DNA from: Desulfovibrio sp. Huiquan2017
GTDB lineage: Bacteria > Desulfobacterota > Desulfovibrionia > Desulfovibrionales > Desulfovibrionaceae
Assembly: GCF_017351175.1 (NCBI RefSeq)
Contig: NZ_JAFMPN010000016.1
Location: forward strand, 1,251 to 65,250
Reading direction: 5' to 3'
DNA: 64,000 bases
Of the stretch, positions 31,582 to 39,682 are shown piece by piece; position 1 is the first letter of the stretch, and each line of letters starts with the position of its first letter. The position numbers and the translations under genes are program-made. The notes beneath the pieces are model-generated. The model searched no databases. It was not told the origin of the DNA and saw only the letters and a list, made by a program, of their open reading frames with translations.

Positions 31582-34083
31582 TTAAGAGCAGTGGTTTTTG
31601 CATGTTGTGGTTATGACGGGGGATGCCTCCGCTTCCTCGGGCGTGGGGATCAGCCCCAGACCCAGCGTGACGGCCACGCACAGGCCGTAGAAGGCCCACA
31701 TGGCCTGGAATCCGCTCAGCCCGAGCAGCGTCCCACCGGTAAAGACCAGGCTGGCCACGAACAGGCCGAGCAGAGTCTGGTAGCCGATGGAGAAGAGCAT
31801 CCACTTGGTCGAGTTCGACTGATGGCGGACCATGATCGAGGTCGGGACGCAAGGCGGGTACAGGGCCATGAACAGCATCAGGGCGAGGGCGTGCAGGGCG
31901 GTGAAGCCGGATTCGCCCGCCTTCATGGACTCCTGCACGGACTGGGAACCGTCGAGGCCGTAGATGGAGCCGAGGGTGGCCGCCGAGTTTTCCTTGGCCG
32001 CAAAGGCCGACAGCAGCGCGATGTTGATGCGCCAGTTGAACCCGGCCCATTGGGTGACCGGCTCAAGCGCACGCCCCGCGATGCCCAGGAAGCTGGTCTC
32101 GAACCGCTCCGCGCGGGCCTCGCGGCGCACCTGCTTGCGCACTTTGTCGACCTTCTTTATGGCCCGGTTCAAAGCCTTGCCGTCGCTCCCCACGCGCTTG
32201 ACCACGGCGTAGTAGACCGGGTTCCGGGCCTCGAAGCTCTGGTTGATGACGTTCGACTTATCCTGGTCCGTGACCCCCTGCTTGGCGCGTCTGAGCGCCT
32301 CGTTGAAGAGGATGATCGAGAGAACGTCGTCACGGAGGATCTGTCCCTGATAGCCTGTCTTCTCCACGGCGGCCATGAAGCCGTCCACCGCCTTGGTCTC
32401 GATCTCGGCGAAATGGACCTTCCGCGCGTCGGTCAGGCCGGGGTAGTTGATCAGGACGAAGACCACCACGGCCACAGCGGCGACTACGGTGACAATCTTC
32501 TTCAGGAAGAGCCAGACTCGTTCCACGGCGCGGCGCAGCACGCCGGACACCGTGGGGATGTGGTAGGGCGGCATCTCCATGATGAACGGTGCGCTCGAAT
32601 GCTTCTTGAACACGGTCAGGGTCAGCAGCTTGGCCACGGGCAGGGCCATAAACAGAGTCACCGTGGCGATGAAGAACATGGCGAACCCGCCCACATCGGC
32701 GAAGTAGGCGCCGATGAGGATGAGGTACAGCGGCACCTTGGCCAGGCAGTTCATCATGGGCACGATCATGATCGTGGCCAGGCGCGCCCGCTCGTCCGGG
32801 ATGGCCTTGGTGGCCATGACGCCGGGAATAGCGCAGCCGCCCACGTAGACGCCTCCCAGGATCATAGGCAGCGTGGACTGGCCATGCAGCCCGAAACGGC
32901 GAAAGAGCCGGTCCAAGATGAAGGCCATGCGCGGCATGTACCCGCTATCCTCCAGTATGGCGATCAGGGAGAACAACAGGAAGAAGATGGGCAGGTAGTT
33001 CAGGATGGCTGTGGTGGACTTGACCACCCACAGCCCGAGGGACCGGAGTAGCGGGTCGTCCATGAACCCGGCGGCAGGCAAGACATCGGCGGCAAAATCC
33101 TCCAGCGCCCCCCACGCGGGCCAGACCTGCAGGGCGAGCCAATTGCCGAACACGATGGCCACTTGGTATAGGACCATCAGGATGGCCACCAGAATGACCG
33201 GCCCGAGGTATCGGTTGCAGATGTATCTATCGGCCCGGTCGGAGAGGCTCCGCTTTTTCTCGACAGGCATGGTCACGACTTTGCGGCCGATGGCCGCGCC
33301 GGTCGCGTGGCGCGTGAAGGCGATGTGCCGTTCGACTTCGTTGCCCTCCTCGGCCGCGAATTTCCTGCGCGATTCTTCGGTCGCTTCGAGAATCCGCTCC
33401 GCGTCGGGATGGTTGCGCCTGAGCAGGTCGATCGCTTCGGCATCATTTTCAAGGAGCTTCACGGCCAGCCAACGCAGGGGATACTGCACACTGAGGATCG
33501 GCTCCTCCTTGAGCCGCTCCAGCAGTGCAAGGATATAGGGCTCCATGGGGCCGTAATCAACGTGAAAGGTCGACTCGCGGGTCGTACCAGCCGCTCCGGC
33601 TATGGCCTCCCGGAGCTGTTCCCGCCCCACCCCTTTCTTGGCCGTGGTGGGGACCACCGGAATGCCCAGGATCTCCTCCAGCCCGGAAATGTCGATCTTC
33701 TGCCCGCGTCGCTCGGCCACGTCCATCATGTTCAGGTTGAGGATGGTCGGGACCTCCATCTCAATCAGCTGGAGGGTCAGGTAGAGATTGCGCTTGAGGT
33801 TGGAGGCATCGGCCACGTCCAGCACAACGCCGGGGTTGTCGCCCAACAGGAAGTCGCGGGCCACCCTTTCCTCCAAGGAGTAGGACGTCAGACTGTAGGT
33901 GCCGGGCAGGTCAACCAGTTCGACCCTGGTTTGGCCGATGGAGAAGGAACCCGTCTTCTTCTCCACGGTGACGCCGGGGTAATTGGCCACGTGCTGGCGA
34001 GCGCCCGTCAGCAGGTTGAACACCGTTGATTTGCCGCAGTTCGGCTGCCCCGCAAGGGCAACGAGGATAGGTGCAGAAGTCAT
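31582..34083 (-). CDS. feoB: Ferrous iron transporter FeoB
   Basis: An 833-residue inner-membrane Fe(II) transporter. The N-terminal G-domain shows G1 GQPNCGKST, G3 DLPGTYS and G4 NMMD, followed by the GDI-like helical region and two Gate repeats with conserved GGVYVGGCAIPGVMATKAI. A soluble insertion of about 100 residues, rich in Lys and Arg (about 620-720), lies within the membrane half. The C-terminus ends TTCKNHCS. Its ATG overlaps the feoA stop by one base. It is part of the feoA-feoA-feoB-accessory operon, likely controlled through the palindrome at 34602. Confidence 0.97.
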   Translation of the reverse strand: MTSAPILVALAGQPNCGKSTVFNLLTGARQHVANYPGVTVEKKTGSFSIGQTRVELVDLPGTYSLTSYSLEERVARDFLLGDNPGVVLDVADASNLKRNLYLTLQLIEMEVPTILNLNMMDVAERRGQKIDISGLEEILGIPVVPTTAKKGVGREQLREAIAGAAGTTRESTFHVDYGPMEPYILALLERLKEEPILSVQYPLRWLAVKLLENDAEAIDLLRRNHPDAERILEATEESRRKFAAEEGNEVERHIAFTRHATGAAIGRKVVTMPVEKKRSLSDRADRYICNRYLGPVILVAILMVLYQVAIVFGNWLALQVWPAWGALEDFAADVLPAAGFMDDPLLRSLGLWVVKSTTAILNYLPIFFLLFSLIAILEDSGYMPRMAFILDRLFRRFGLHGQSTLPMILGGVYVGGCAIPGVMATKAIPDERARLATIMIVPMMNCLAKVPLYLILIGAYFADVGGFAMFFIATVTLFMALPVAKLLTLTVFKKHSSAPFIMEMPPYHIPTVSGVLRRAVERVWLFLKKIVTVVAAVAVVVFVLINYPGLTDARKVHFAEIETKAVDGFMAAVEKTGYQGQILRDDVLSIILFNEALRRAKQGVTDQDKSNVINQSFEARNPVYYAVVKRVGSDGKALNRAIKKVDKVRKQVRREARAERFETSFLGIAGRALEPVTQWAGFNWRINIALLSAFAAKENSAATLGSIYGLDGSQSVQESMKAGESGFTALHALALMLFMALYPPCVPTSIMVRHQSNSTKWMLFSIGYQTLLGLFVASLVFTGGTLLGLSGFQAMWAFYGLCVAVTLGLGLIPTPEEAEASPVITTTCKNHCS

Positions 34084-34304
34084 CAGATCTCCACCTCAAT
34101 ATGCCGCGCCTCGTTGTGACGGATGGAGACATGATACCCATCCAGATGGAGTTCCACGGGATCGACCAGCGGCGCATTGCGCACAATCGCTATGGCCGCG
34201 CCGGGGTAAAACCCCAGGTCCATGAGACGCTGTCCGAGCGCACCCGAGGCTGTCAGCCCGGTCATCTTGCAGGAGATTCCCGGCTGGAGTTCGTCAAGAG
34301 TCAT
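34083..34304 (-). CDS. feoA: FeoA (adjacent to feoB)
   Basis: A 73-residue cytoplasmic SH3-like protein required for FeoB-dependent iron uptake. It shows LMDLGFYPGAAIAIV and DGYHVSIRHNEARHIEV, the FeoA signature helix, turn and closing strand. The stop codon overlaps the feoB start (TGATG), indicating translational coupling. It lies 39 bp downstream of a second feoA gene. Confidence 0.94.
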   Translation of the reverse strand: MTLDELQPGISCKMTGLTASGALGQRLMDLGFYPGAAIAIVRNAPLVDPVELHLDGYHVSIRHNEARHIEVEI

Positions 34305-34343
34305 ACTACCCCCTTAATGAATTGAAAAAAATCGAGCGGGCGA

Positions 34344-34568
34344 TCAGGCCACGATGACCTTTTCAGCGATGCCGCGCTCCACCATGACGCGCCCCTCCCC
34401 CACGGAAATGAGCATGGGCCCTCCGCCGTTGGCGACCACGTCCACTAGCACGCCGGGGATGATCCCCATGGATTCAAGACGGGTCCTGGCCCTGGAACCG
34501 GCCGCTATGGCAACGACCACTGCGTTGCCCCCCGGCCCTACGGATTTAAGCGTTTTCTCCGAAGACAT
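34344..34568 (-). CDS. feoA: Second FeoA protein
   Basis: A 74-residue FeoA-family protein, with RTRLESMGIIPGVLVDVVAN and the closing strands LISVGEGRVMVERGIAEKVI. It differs clearly from its neighbour, so this is an old duplication. Two single-domain FeoA genes before feoB are common in Desulfovibrionaceae. It is the first gene of the leftward iron operon, 34 bp from the palindrome at 34602-34624. Confidence 0.93.
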   Translation of the reverse strand: MSSEKTLKSVGPGGNAVVVAIAAGSRARTRLESMGIIPGVLVDVVANGGGPMLISVGEGRVMVERGIAEKVIVA

Positions 34569-34601
34569 ATCTTCCCTCTATGTTCCACCTTTTTATTGCC
34601 A

Positions 34602-34624
34602 TTGATAATGAAATTCGCTATCAA
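34602..34624. promoter_or_regulatory. Fur-like palindrome TTGATA-N11-TATCAA (copy 2)
   Basis: Arms and spacing are identical to the element at 17406-17428. It lies between the divergent feo operon (start 34568) and the Fur-family gene (start 34771), placed to control both. Binding by an iron regulator is inference. Confidence 0.65.
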
Positions 34625-34770
34625 AGATATGCTTGAGACAACCAAGGGTCAACAAAAACAACCAATTGGAGATGAGTTTCAACTATGGTCGGAAACACTC
34701 GGGAAAAGCCGAAGCAACTGAGAACGAGTGTCAATACAATCTGTGCCAGGAATGCACAGGCGGGAAAACC

Positions 34771-35250
34771 ATGCAGGAATCACTAAAATCATTTCGCAAG
34801 TACCTGAGCAGCAACAACCTCAAACTGACGCAACAGCGGATGCTCATTTTCAGGGCGTTCATGAGCGGTCAGGACAAGGTCAGCCCCGACGACCTGCTGG
34901 GCATTGTCCAGGACATGGACGACAACATAAGCCGGTCGACCATATACCGAACGGTCAAACACCTGCGCAACGCGGGGATAGCCCGCTGCATTCACCGGGG
35001 GGACGGCATCACCTACTACGAGCCCATGGGCGACCAGTCCTGCCGGATGATCTGCGAACGTTGCGGGAAAAACATCCCGATCCGAAACCCGTACCTGGAA
35101 TGCATACAGCAGGAGACGGCCCGGCAGCAGGGATTCACCCTCTTCCGCTACCAATGCGTCATCCACGGGCTGTGTTCCGAGTGTATCGCGAAGGAACATC
35201 CGGTACCGCCGGGAAAAAACACGCTCCCCAAACAAAGGAAAGAAGCATGA
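34771..35250 (+). CDS. Fur-family regulator lacking the HHDHL motif
   Basis: The start at 34771 is chosen because MQESLKSFRKYLSSNNLKLT matches Fur N-termini; the frame is open further upstream but without family similarity. The 159-residue protein has the winged-helix domain (TQQRMLIFRAF, ISRSTIYRTVKHLRNAGI) and structural zinc cysteines (CERC, CSEC). Where typical Fur has HHDHL it has DQSCRMI, so the regulatory metal site is missing or rebuilt with Cys. It is divergent from the feo operon and probably regulates it. It could sense redox state or a different metal. Confidence 0.88.
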   Translation: MQESLKSFRKYLSSNNLKLTQQRMLIFRAFMSGQDKVSPDDLLGIVQDMDDNISRSTIYRTVKHLRNAGIARCIHRGDGITYYEPMGDQSCRMICERCGKNIPIRNPYLECIQQETARQQGFTLFRYQCVIHGLCSECIAKEHPVPPGKNTLPKQRKEA

Positions 35251-35393
35251 TGGAACCCCGAGGCATAAACAGCAAGCACGACCCCAAGGAATTTCTGAAG
35301 CGCGGTTTCAAGTCCATGTTCAGCAACTACGACGCGGAAAAAACCACCCCACCGCCGGTGAACACCAAACCCGCCGGGAAACCGCAAAAATAG
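35247..35393 (+). CDS. 48-residue protein coupled to the Fur-like gene
   Basis: A short frame whose ATG overlaps the stop of the Fur-like gene (ATGA), with AAAGGA upstream. The product begins MMEPRGINSKHDPKEFLKRG and ends in a Pro/Lys-rich tail; it is basic and hydrophilic with no membrane segment. The overlap and codon use support translation. A terminator follows directly. The function is unknown; a partner or antagonist of the regulator is one possibility. Confidence 0.55.
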   Translation: MMEPRGINSKHDPKEFLKRGFKSMFSNYDAEKTTPPPVNTKPAGKPQK

Positions 35394-35410
35394 CAAGCCC
35401 TCCTCCATGA

Positions 35411-35447
35411 GAAAGCCCCCGCCGCGTTCAACGCGATGGGGGCTTTC
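35411..35447. terminator. Bidirectional terminator between two Fur-family genes
   Basis: GAAAGCCCCC / GGGGGCTTTC arms enclose an inner CGCG stem. The hairpin lies between convergent genes and ends in a T-run on each strand. Confidence 0.8.
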
Positions 35448-35472
35448 ACCGTCTGGCGCGAGCCGTTCCGTG

Positions 35473-35910
35473 TCACTCGGTCTCCCGGCAATCGCGGCAC
35501 TCGCCGTAAAGATACATGCGGTGCCGGATGAGATTGAAGCCGTGCATTGAAGCCAGGGCCTCCTGGCGCTTCTCGATTACCGGGTCCTGCACCTCCACCT
35601 TTCGTCCGCACTTCCGGCAAACGAGATGATCATGGTGCTCGTGGCCATAACCGTGTTCGTACAGGACCACCCCGTCGCCGGGGTCGATGGCCTCGGCCAG
35701 CCCGGAGTCCACCAAAAGCTTCAACGTCCGGTAGATGGTCGCCTGGCCGAGGTTGGGCAGGATCAGCCTGACCAGTTCGCACAGCCTCTCGGCGGAAAAG
35801 TGTCCTTCGGTTTGAAGAAATATCTCCGCTATGCACCTGCGCTGCGGGGTGAGGGGCAGCTTGTTCTCTTTGAGGTATTCGATGAAAACCTGTTCCGCTG
35901 ATTTCAACAT
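35473..35910 (-). CDS. fur: Ferric uptake regulator Fur (canonical metal site)
   Basis: A 145-residue regulator with the winged helix (LTPQRRCIAEIFLQTEGHFS, GQATIYRTLKLLVDSGLAEA), the metal-sensing HEHHDHLVCRKCG segment and the second zinc pair GECRDC. It represses iron-uptake genes when Fe(II) is available; PerR-type sensing cannot be excluded. It is convergent with the Fur-like gene and begins just left of the 153-residue gene of the Sia-type operon, on the same strand. Of the two Fur-family proteins here, this is the more likely binder of standard Fur boxes. Confidence 0.93.
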   Translation of the reverse strand: MLKSAEQVFIEYLKENKLPLTPQRRCIAEIFLQTEGHFSAERLCELVRLILPNLGQATIYRTLKLLVDSGLAEAIDPGDGVVLYEHGYGHEHHDHLVCRKCGRKVEVQDPVIEKRQEALASMHGFNLIRHRMYLYGECRDCRETE

Positions 35911-35945
35911 GGGGAGGATTCTCCGATGATTCGGTTTGCTGCGGC

Positions 35946-36407
35946 CTAAAAGCCGACCGCCGCCAGGATCTTGGCCCTGGCCACACTGCTGACGATGTAA
36001 TCGCGGGTCACTTCGGACAGGTCCAAGGATTCCACCAAGTCCAGGGGCGCGCTGTCGTGCGCGGACTTGAGGGCCGCCTCAAACGACTGCCGCAGCAGTT
36101 CGAAGGCGGCGGTCACGTCCGCGAACCGATTGCCCGGCTCCCGCCAGGCCAGGGTCAGTTTCGCCTCGACTTTGCCGTCCTTGTGCGACGGGGTCATCAG
36201 CCGATACCAGTCCAGCTCCGCGCCCGCCCGTTCGTCCTCGCCTGGATAGCAATACGAACGCCAGGCGGACGGCGGCTTGGAAATGGCCGAGTCGAGCACA
36301 ACCCTGGGCACGGCCAGTTCCCGTTCGAACGGCTCCAGTTCGAGGGTGTAGTTCAGAACCGGGCGGTGGTTGCCGCGCTTCTTGGCGATTTCCCAATGGA
36401 TCTTCAT
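35946..36407 (-). CDS. Conserved hypothetical protein after the VWA gene
   Basis: Start at 36407 with AGGAGG just before it. The 153-residue soluble protein begins MKIHWEIAKKRGNHRPVLNY and is rich in charged residues. It contains beta strands followed by two C-terminal helices (AAFELLRQSFEAALKSAHDS, SEVTRDYIVSSVARAKI). It lies nine bases after the VWA gene in the same direction and is probably a partner of the MoxR/VWA pair. I do not recognise a named family. Confidence 0.8.
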   Translation of the reverse strand: MKIHWEIAKKRGNHRPVLNYTLELEPFERELAVPRVVLDSAISKPPSAWRSYCYPGEDERAGAELDWYRLMTPSHKDGKVEAKLTLAWREPGNRFADVTAAFELLRQSFEAALKSAHDSAPLDLVESLDLSEVTRDYIVSSVARAKILAAVGF

Positions 36408-36415
36408 GGTTCCTC

Positions 36416-37723
36416 CTAGGATATTTCGATGATCTCTCCGAACGGCGGGGTCTTTTCCCCCTGCCCCACCCTGGCCCAGAGAACCGGATAATCCGGTTCC
36501 CGCTCCGGGAACTGGAGGCATTCCAGGTCGGTCAGATAGATCAGGCAGCCGGGGTCCAGCCCCTCCTGCTCCACCCACCGAAAGGCAGGGCGAAAGTCCG
36601 TGCCCCCGCCCCCGACCGGAGTCAGATCGAGGGGCAGGTCGCCCCGGGAGAACGAGTCTGTCCCGGCCACGGCCGAGTCGCAGTAGACCACATGAACCGT
36701 GGTATCGAACTCTTCGAGAATGCCGGTAAGTTCGGCGGCAAATTGATCCATCTCCGCCCCGGCGACGCTGCCCGAGGTGTCCATGGCCAGGACAATCTCA
36801 GGGAGCCGCCGGTGCGACAGTGACGGAAGGATCAAATCGAGATGCAAAAAGCGCTTGTTGGGCGGGGTCCAGCTGTAATCGTCCCTGGCCCGCTCGCAGA
36901 TGTACCGTGAAAGCAGATCACGCCAGTCCGCCGTCGGGTTGAGCACGTCGTTGATCAGCCGCTCCAGGCCGCCGGGCAGATCACCGATCTCGCGGGCCGC
37001 CTGGGCCGCCTGGGCCAGTGCCAGCTCCCAAGACTCATCCGTGGCCGGATCGCCGGCTCCGCCGCCGTCGTTTTGGTCCTCACCGTCCCGAACCTCCCCG
37101 GAACCGCCGGGGTCGCCGGTGGCTTCGACATCGTCCCCGCCGGGTTCGTCCCCGGCCGAGCCGTCGTCCATGCCGCCGTCGCCGTCCGCTTCACCGCCGG
37201 AGCCGTCGTCTTGACCGTCACCGTCCTGAGCGCTTCCCTCTGCGGACTCGGCCTCCTCGGTCTCCATTTCCTCATCGGAGTCGTTGTTTCCCTCGGTCAG
37301 GACCGGCCGGTTCTCCTCGGATCGGAGGGTGTGCAACTGGACGTAAATCTCCTCGGCGGTCAGGCCGTGATAGGCGGGATTGTCCAGGTACTTGGGCGGC
37401 AAGCTGATGCCCGCGTCCATCAGAATCCAGTTGATGGCGTGATCGCAGGCGGTGTTCCACATGGCGTGGTCACGCTGCCCCCGGCGGACGTGATGCTGGC
37501 AGGCGGGGTGCATGACCGTGTGGGCCATCAGCCCCTGGACCTGCTCATCCTTGAGGGACGCGACAAAGATCGGGTTGTAGGCCAGGGTGCGTCCGTCGGT
37601 CCATGCCGTGGCGCAGGTCGGGTCCGGTCTCGGCTCCATGCGCAGGCACAGGGAGCCGAAAAACGGCTGCTCCAGCAGCAGCGCAGTACGCGCCTTGGCC
37701 AATTTCCTACGGGCTGCGTCCAT
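36416..37723 (-). CDS. VWA/metallopeptidase-like protein (DUF2201 type)
   Basis: A 435-residue protein. The N-terminal domain (about 1-135) resembles the putative metallopeptidase domain of DUF2201, with a His-rich but altered HExxH site (MAHTVMHPACQHH). A strongly acidic, Gly-rich linker follows (about 140-235). The C-terminal VWA-like domain has the metal-ion-dependent adhesion motif DTSGSVAG and a second acidic site at YCDSAVAG. Such proteins work with MoxR AAA+ ATPases, here the gene just upstream, as chaperone-like assemblies that remodel or insert cofactors into targets. The target is unknown. Confidence 0.88.
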   Translation of the reverse strand: MDAARRKLAKARTALLLEQPFFGSLCLRMEPRPDPTCATAWTDGRTLAYNPIFVASLKDEQVQGLMAHTVMHPACQHHVRRGQRDHAMWNTACDHAINWILMDAGISLPPKYLDNPAYHGLTAEEIYVQLHTLRSEENRPVLTEGNNDSDEEMETEEAESAEGSAQDGDGQDDGSGGEADGDGGMDDGSAGDEPGGDDVEATGDPGGSGEVRDGEDQNDGGGAGDPATDESWELALAQAAQAAREIGDLPGGLERLINDVLNPTADWRDLLSRYICERARDDYSWTPPNKRFLHLDLILPSLSHRRLPEIVLAMDTSGSVAGAEMDQFAAELTGILEEFDTTVHVVYCDSAVAGTDSFSRGDLPLDLTPVGGGGTDFRPAFRWVEQEGLDPGCLIYLTDLECLQFPEREPDYPVLWARVGQGEKTPPFGEIIEIS

Positions 37724-37729
37724 GGCCGC

Positions 37730-38710
37730 CTACAAAAGCACGGCCGAGTTGGCCTCGGCCCAACGCCCGAACGATGGGGTGTCGACCACCTCACGGTGCT
37801 GCTTGACCGCATCCCTGACCAGCAGAACGCCGAACTCCGAAGGCAGGCGCAAAGCGTATTCGACGATGTTCTCCGCCGTGTCCTTCCCGGCCTTGCGGGC
37901 CAGAGCCTCGCACAAGGCATAGAGGGTGGCTGGCTCTTCGGGAATAACCGCCGTCAAGGGTTTCCTAATGACCGCGTCCGGGTCGGGCAGTTGGCGGAAC
38001 ATGCGCAGGAACCCGGCGAACTCCACGGCTGCGCCCGGTCCCACTGTCCCCTTGAGCAACCCCAGCTCCACCTCCGGGTCGGGTTTGGCGGCCAGAATAC
38101 GGGCCGCGAACTCCCAGGACCTCGGCGAAGGGAACGCCTTCTCGTTCCGCCTAGGGTCAAAGGCGTGCAGCAGATTGGGCCTGAAGCGGATAAAATCGAG
38201 CACCTCGCGGCCCAGCCCGGCCTGTTCGGCCCAAGCCAGCCAGTCGTTGACATCCACGGAAAAATCCAGATGCACAAATCGGTTGGCCAGGGCCGAGGGC
38301 ATGCGGTGCGTCACCGCGCGGTCGGTCTCACGGTTTCCGGCGGCCACCACTGACCACCCTTCGGGCAGCTCGTACTCTCCCACCCGGCGATCAAGCACCA
38401 GTTGGTAGCAGGCGGCCTGCACCAGCGGGGGGGCCGCGTTCAGCTCGTCCAGGAAAAGCACGCCAGTGCCCTCACGGGGCAGGAATGCGGGAGGATTCCA
38501 ACGGGCCACCGGACCATCCACCGAGGGCAGCCCCCGCAGATCGACCGGATCGAGGAGTACGGCCCGGATGTCTATCAGCTCCCGGCCCAGTTCCTCGGCG
38601 GCCTGGGCCACCACCTGACTCTTGCCCACTCCGGGCGCGCCCCAAAGAAACACGGGCTGGCCGAGCGGGATCAGGCTGCGCAGCGATGTCTTGATGTGCG
38701 CCGGGTTCAT
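37730..38710 (-). CDS. MoxR-family AAA+ ATPase
   Basis: Start set at 38710 (MNPAHIKTSLRSLIPLGQ); a longer frame would overlap the SiaC gene. The 326-residue protein has Walker A GAPGVGKS, Walker B GVLFLDELN, the sensor segment AAGNRETDR and an arginine-finger region, all typical of MoxR ATPases. It is followed six bases later by the VWA protein gene, the usual MoxR partner. Its first codons overlap the end of the SiaC-like gene, tying the MoxR/VWA pair to the phospho-signalling operon. Confidence 0.92.
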   Translation of the reverse strand: MNPAHIKTSLRSLIPLGQPVFLWGAPGVGKSQVVAQAAEELGRELIDIRAVLLDPVDLRGLPSVDGPVARWNPPAFLPREGTGVLFLDELNAAPPLVQAACYQLVLDRRVGEYELPEGWSVVAAGNRETDRAVTHRMPSALANRFVHLDFSVDVNDWLAWAEQAGLGREVLDFIRFRPNLLHAFDPRRNEKAFPSPRSWEFAARILAAKPDPEVELGLLKGTVGPGAAVEFAGFLRMFRQLPDPDAVIRKPLTAVIPEEPATLYALCEALARKAGKDTAENIVEYALRLPSEFGVLLVRDAVKQHREVVDTPSFGRWAEANSAVLL

Positions 38711-39105
38711 GAGGTCACCGTGTCGCTGTATTCGACCAGGTTGAACCGGATGCCGTCCACGTCTTCCATGAACTCCTCGCCGCACTCCATAGCCGACTCG
38801 TTCTCCTCGTGATAGCGCCAATTGACCACGATATTCTTGCCCGCCGAAGCCTGCTCGTCGAGCATCTCGAAGAAGTCCATGAACGTCTTGGACGAAGACG
38901 AATTGAAATAGATGATCTCCATGTCGATCTCCACGGGAGTGCCGTTGATACCGCCCAGGAACTCCCTGAACCAGTCAAACATGGGGGAATAGAACGCCCA
39001 GCAATTTTCCGGGTACGATTCGCCCCGGATCTCGAAGAACATCTTGTCCGGGTCGAAATTGATATAGGGCGACGAAGAGGTCGCCTGAACCTGATATTTC
39101 TTCAT
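38707..39105 (-). CDS. siaC: SiaC-like regulatory phosphoprotein (DUF1987)
   Basis: A 132-residue protein with the SiaC signature: MFFEIRGESYPEN, an IIYFNSSSSKTFMDFFEML segment that carries the phosphorylatable Ser/Thr, and INWRYHEEN-like (seen as VNWRYHEENES). In Pseudomonas, SiaC is phosphorylated by SiaB and dephosphorylated by SiaA and, when unphosphorylated, activates the diguanylate cyclase SiaD. All four partners are present here in order. It overlaps the MoxR start by four bases. Confidence 0.92.
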   Translation of the reverse strand: MKKYQVQATSSSPYINFDPDKMFFEIRGESYPENCWAFYSPMFDWFREFLGGINGTPVEIDMEIIYFNSSSSKTFMDFFEMLDEQASAGKNIVVNWRYHEENESAMECGEEFMEDVDGIRFNLVEYSDTVTS

Positions 39106-39115
39106 GCCGATTCTC

Positions 39116-39670
39116 CTACTGGGTCACCACTTTCATGGAAAAAAACGAGGTGGAGGCATCCACCGGGACAATATCGTAATCCAGAGGGCGCGATGCCTTG
39201 CGAGCCATCTCCACCAAGCCCAGCCCCGCGCCCTTGAGGGTCCCGGCGCCGTGCAGCTTCCGCTGCTCCCTGTAGTACGCCTTCAGCTCTTCCTTGGTCA
39301 TGCCCTGCAACCGCCGAAGATACCTGACCAAGCTGCGGGAGTCGTCCGTCAGCATCCTGTTGCCGCACGCCACGAAGAACCGGCCGTCTTTTTCCCGGCC
39401 GACCACAACCTGGCCGTGGGCCATCTCGCCCAGCTGCTCCAGGCTGTCCGTCCGCTGCTCCAAGGAATAGCGGACGATGTTCTGCATCTGCTCCACCAGC
39501 ACGGCGAACACACGCTGAGCCGAACCCAGGCCCGTGTCCTCGGCGCGCATCTTGGTGCGCATCAGCCCGGCTATGGATTCCACCATGTGCTGGGAGACGG
39601 GGCCGTTGAAGTACAGAATCACCCCTTCACCTTGCATCTCTTCGTAGTATTTGAACAAACTCATTCTCAT
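39116..39670 (-). CDS. siaB: SiaB-family protein kinase
   Basis: A 184-residue protein. The ATG at 39670 gives the best distance (nine bases) from the AAGGA site; ATG codons at 39679 and 39664 are alternatives. The features are FKYYEEMQGEGVILYFNG at the N-terminus, a helix with VEQMQNIVRYS and a C-terminal KGAGLGLVEMARKAS loop of the GHKL ATP-binding fold. SiaB kinases phosphorylate SiaC, encoded immediately downstream. Confidence 0.9.
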   Translation of the reverse strand: MRMSLFKYYEEMQGEGVILYFNGPVSQHMVESIAGLMRTKMRAEDTGLGSAQRVFAVLVEQMQNIVRYSLEQRTDSLEQLGEMAHGQVVVGREKDGRFFVACGNRMLTDDSRSLVRYLRRLQGMTKEELKAYYREQRKLHGAGTLKGAGLGLVEMARKASRPLDYDIVPVDASTSFFSMKVVTQ

Positions 39671-39682
39671 AACTCGCATTCC

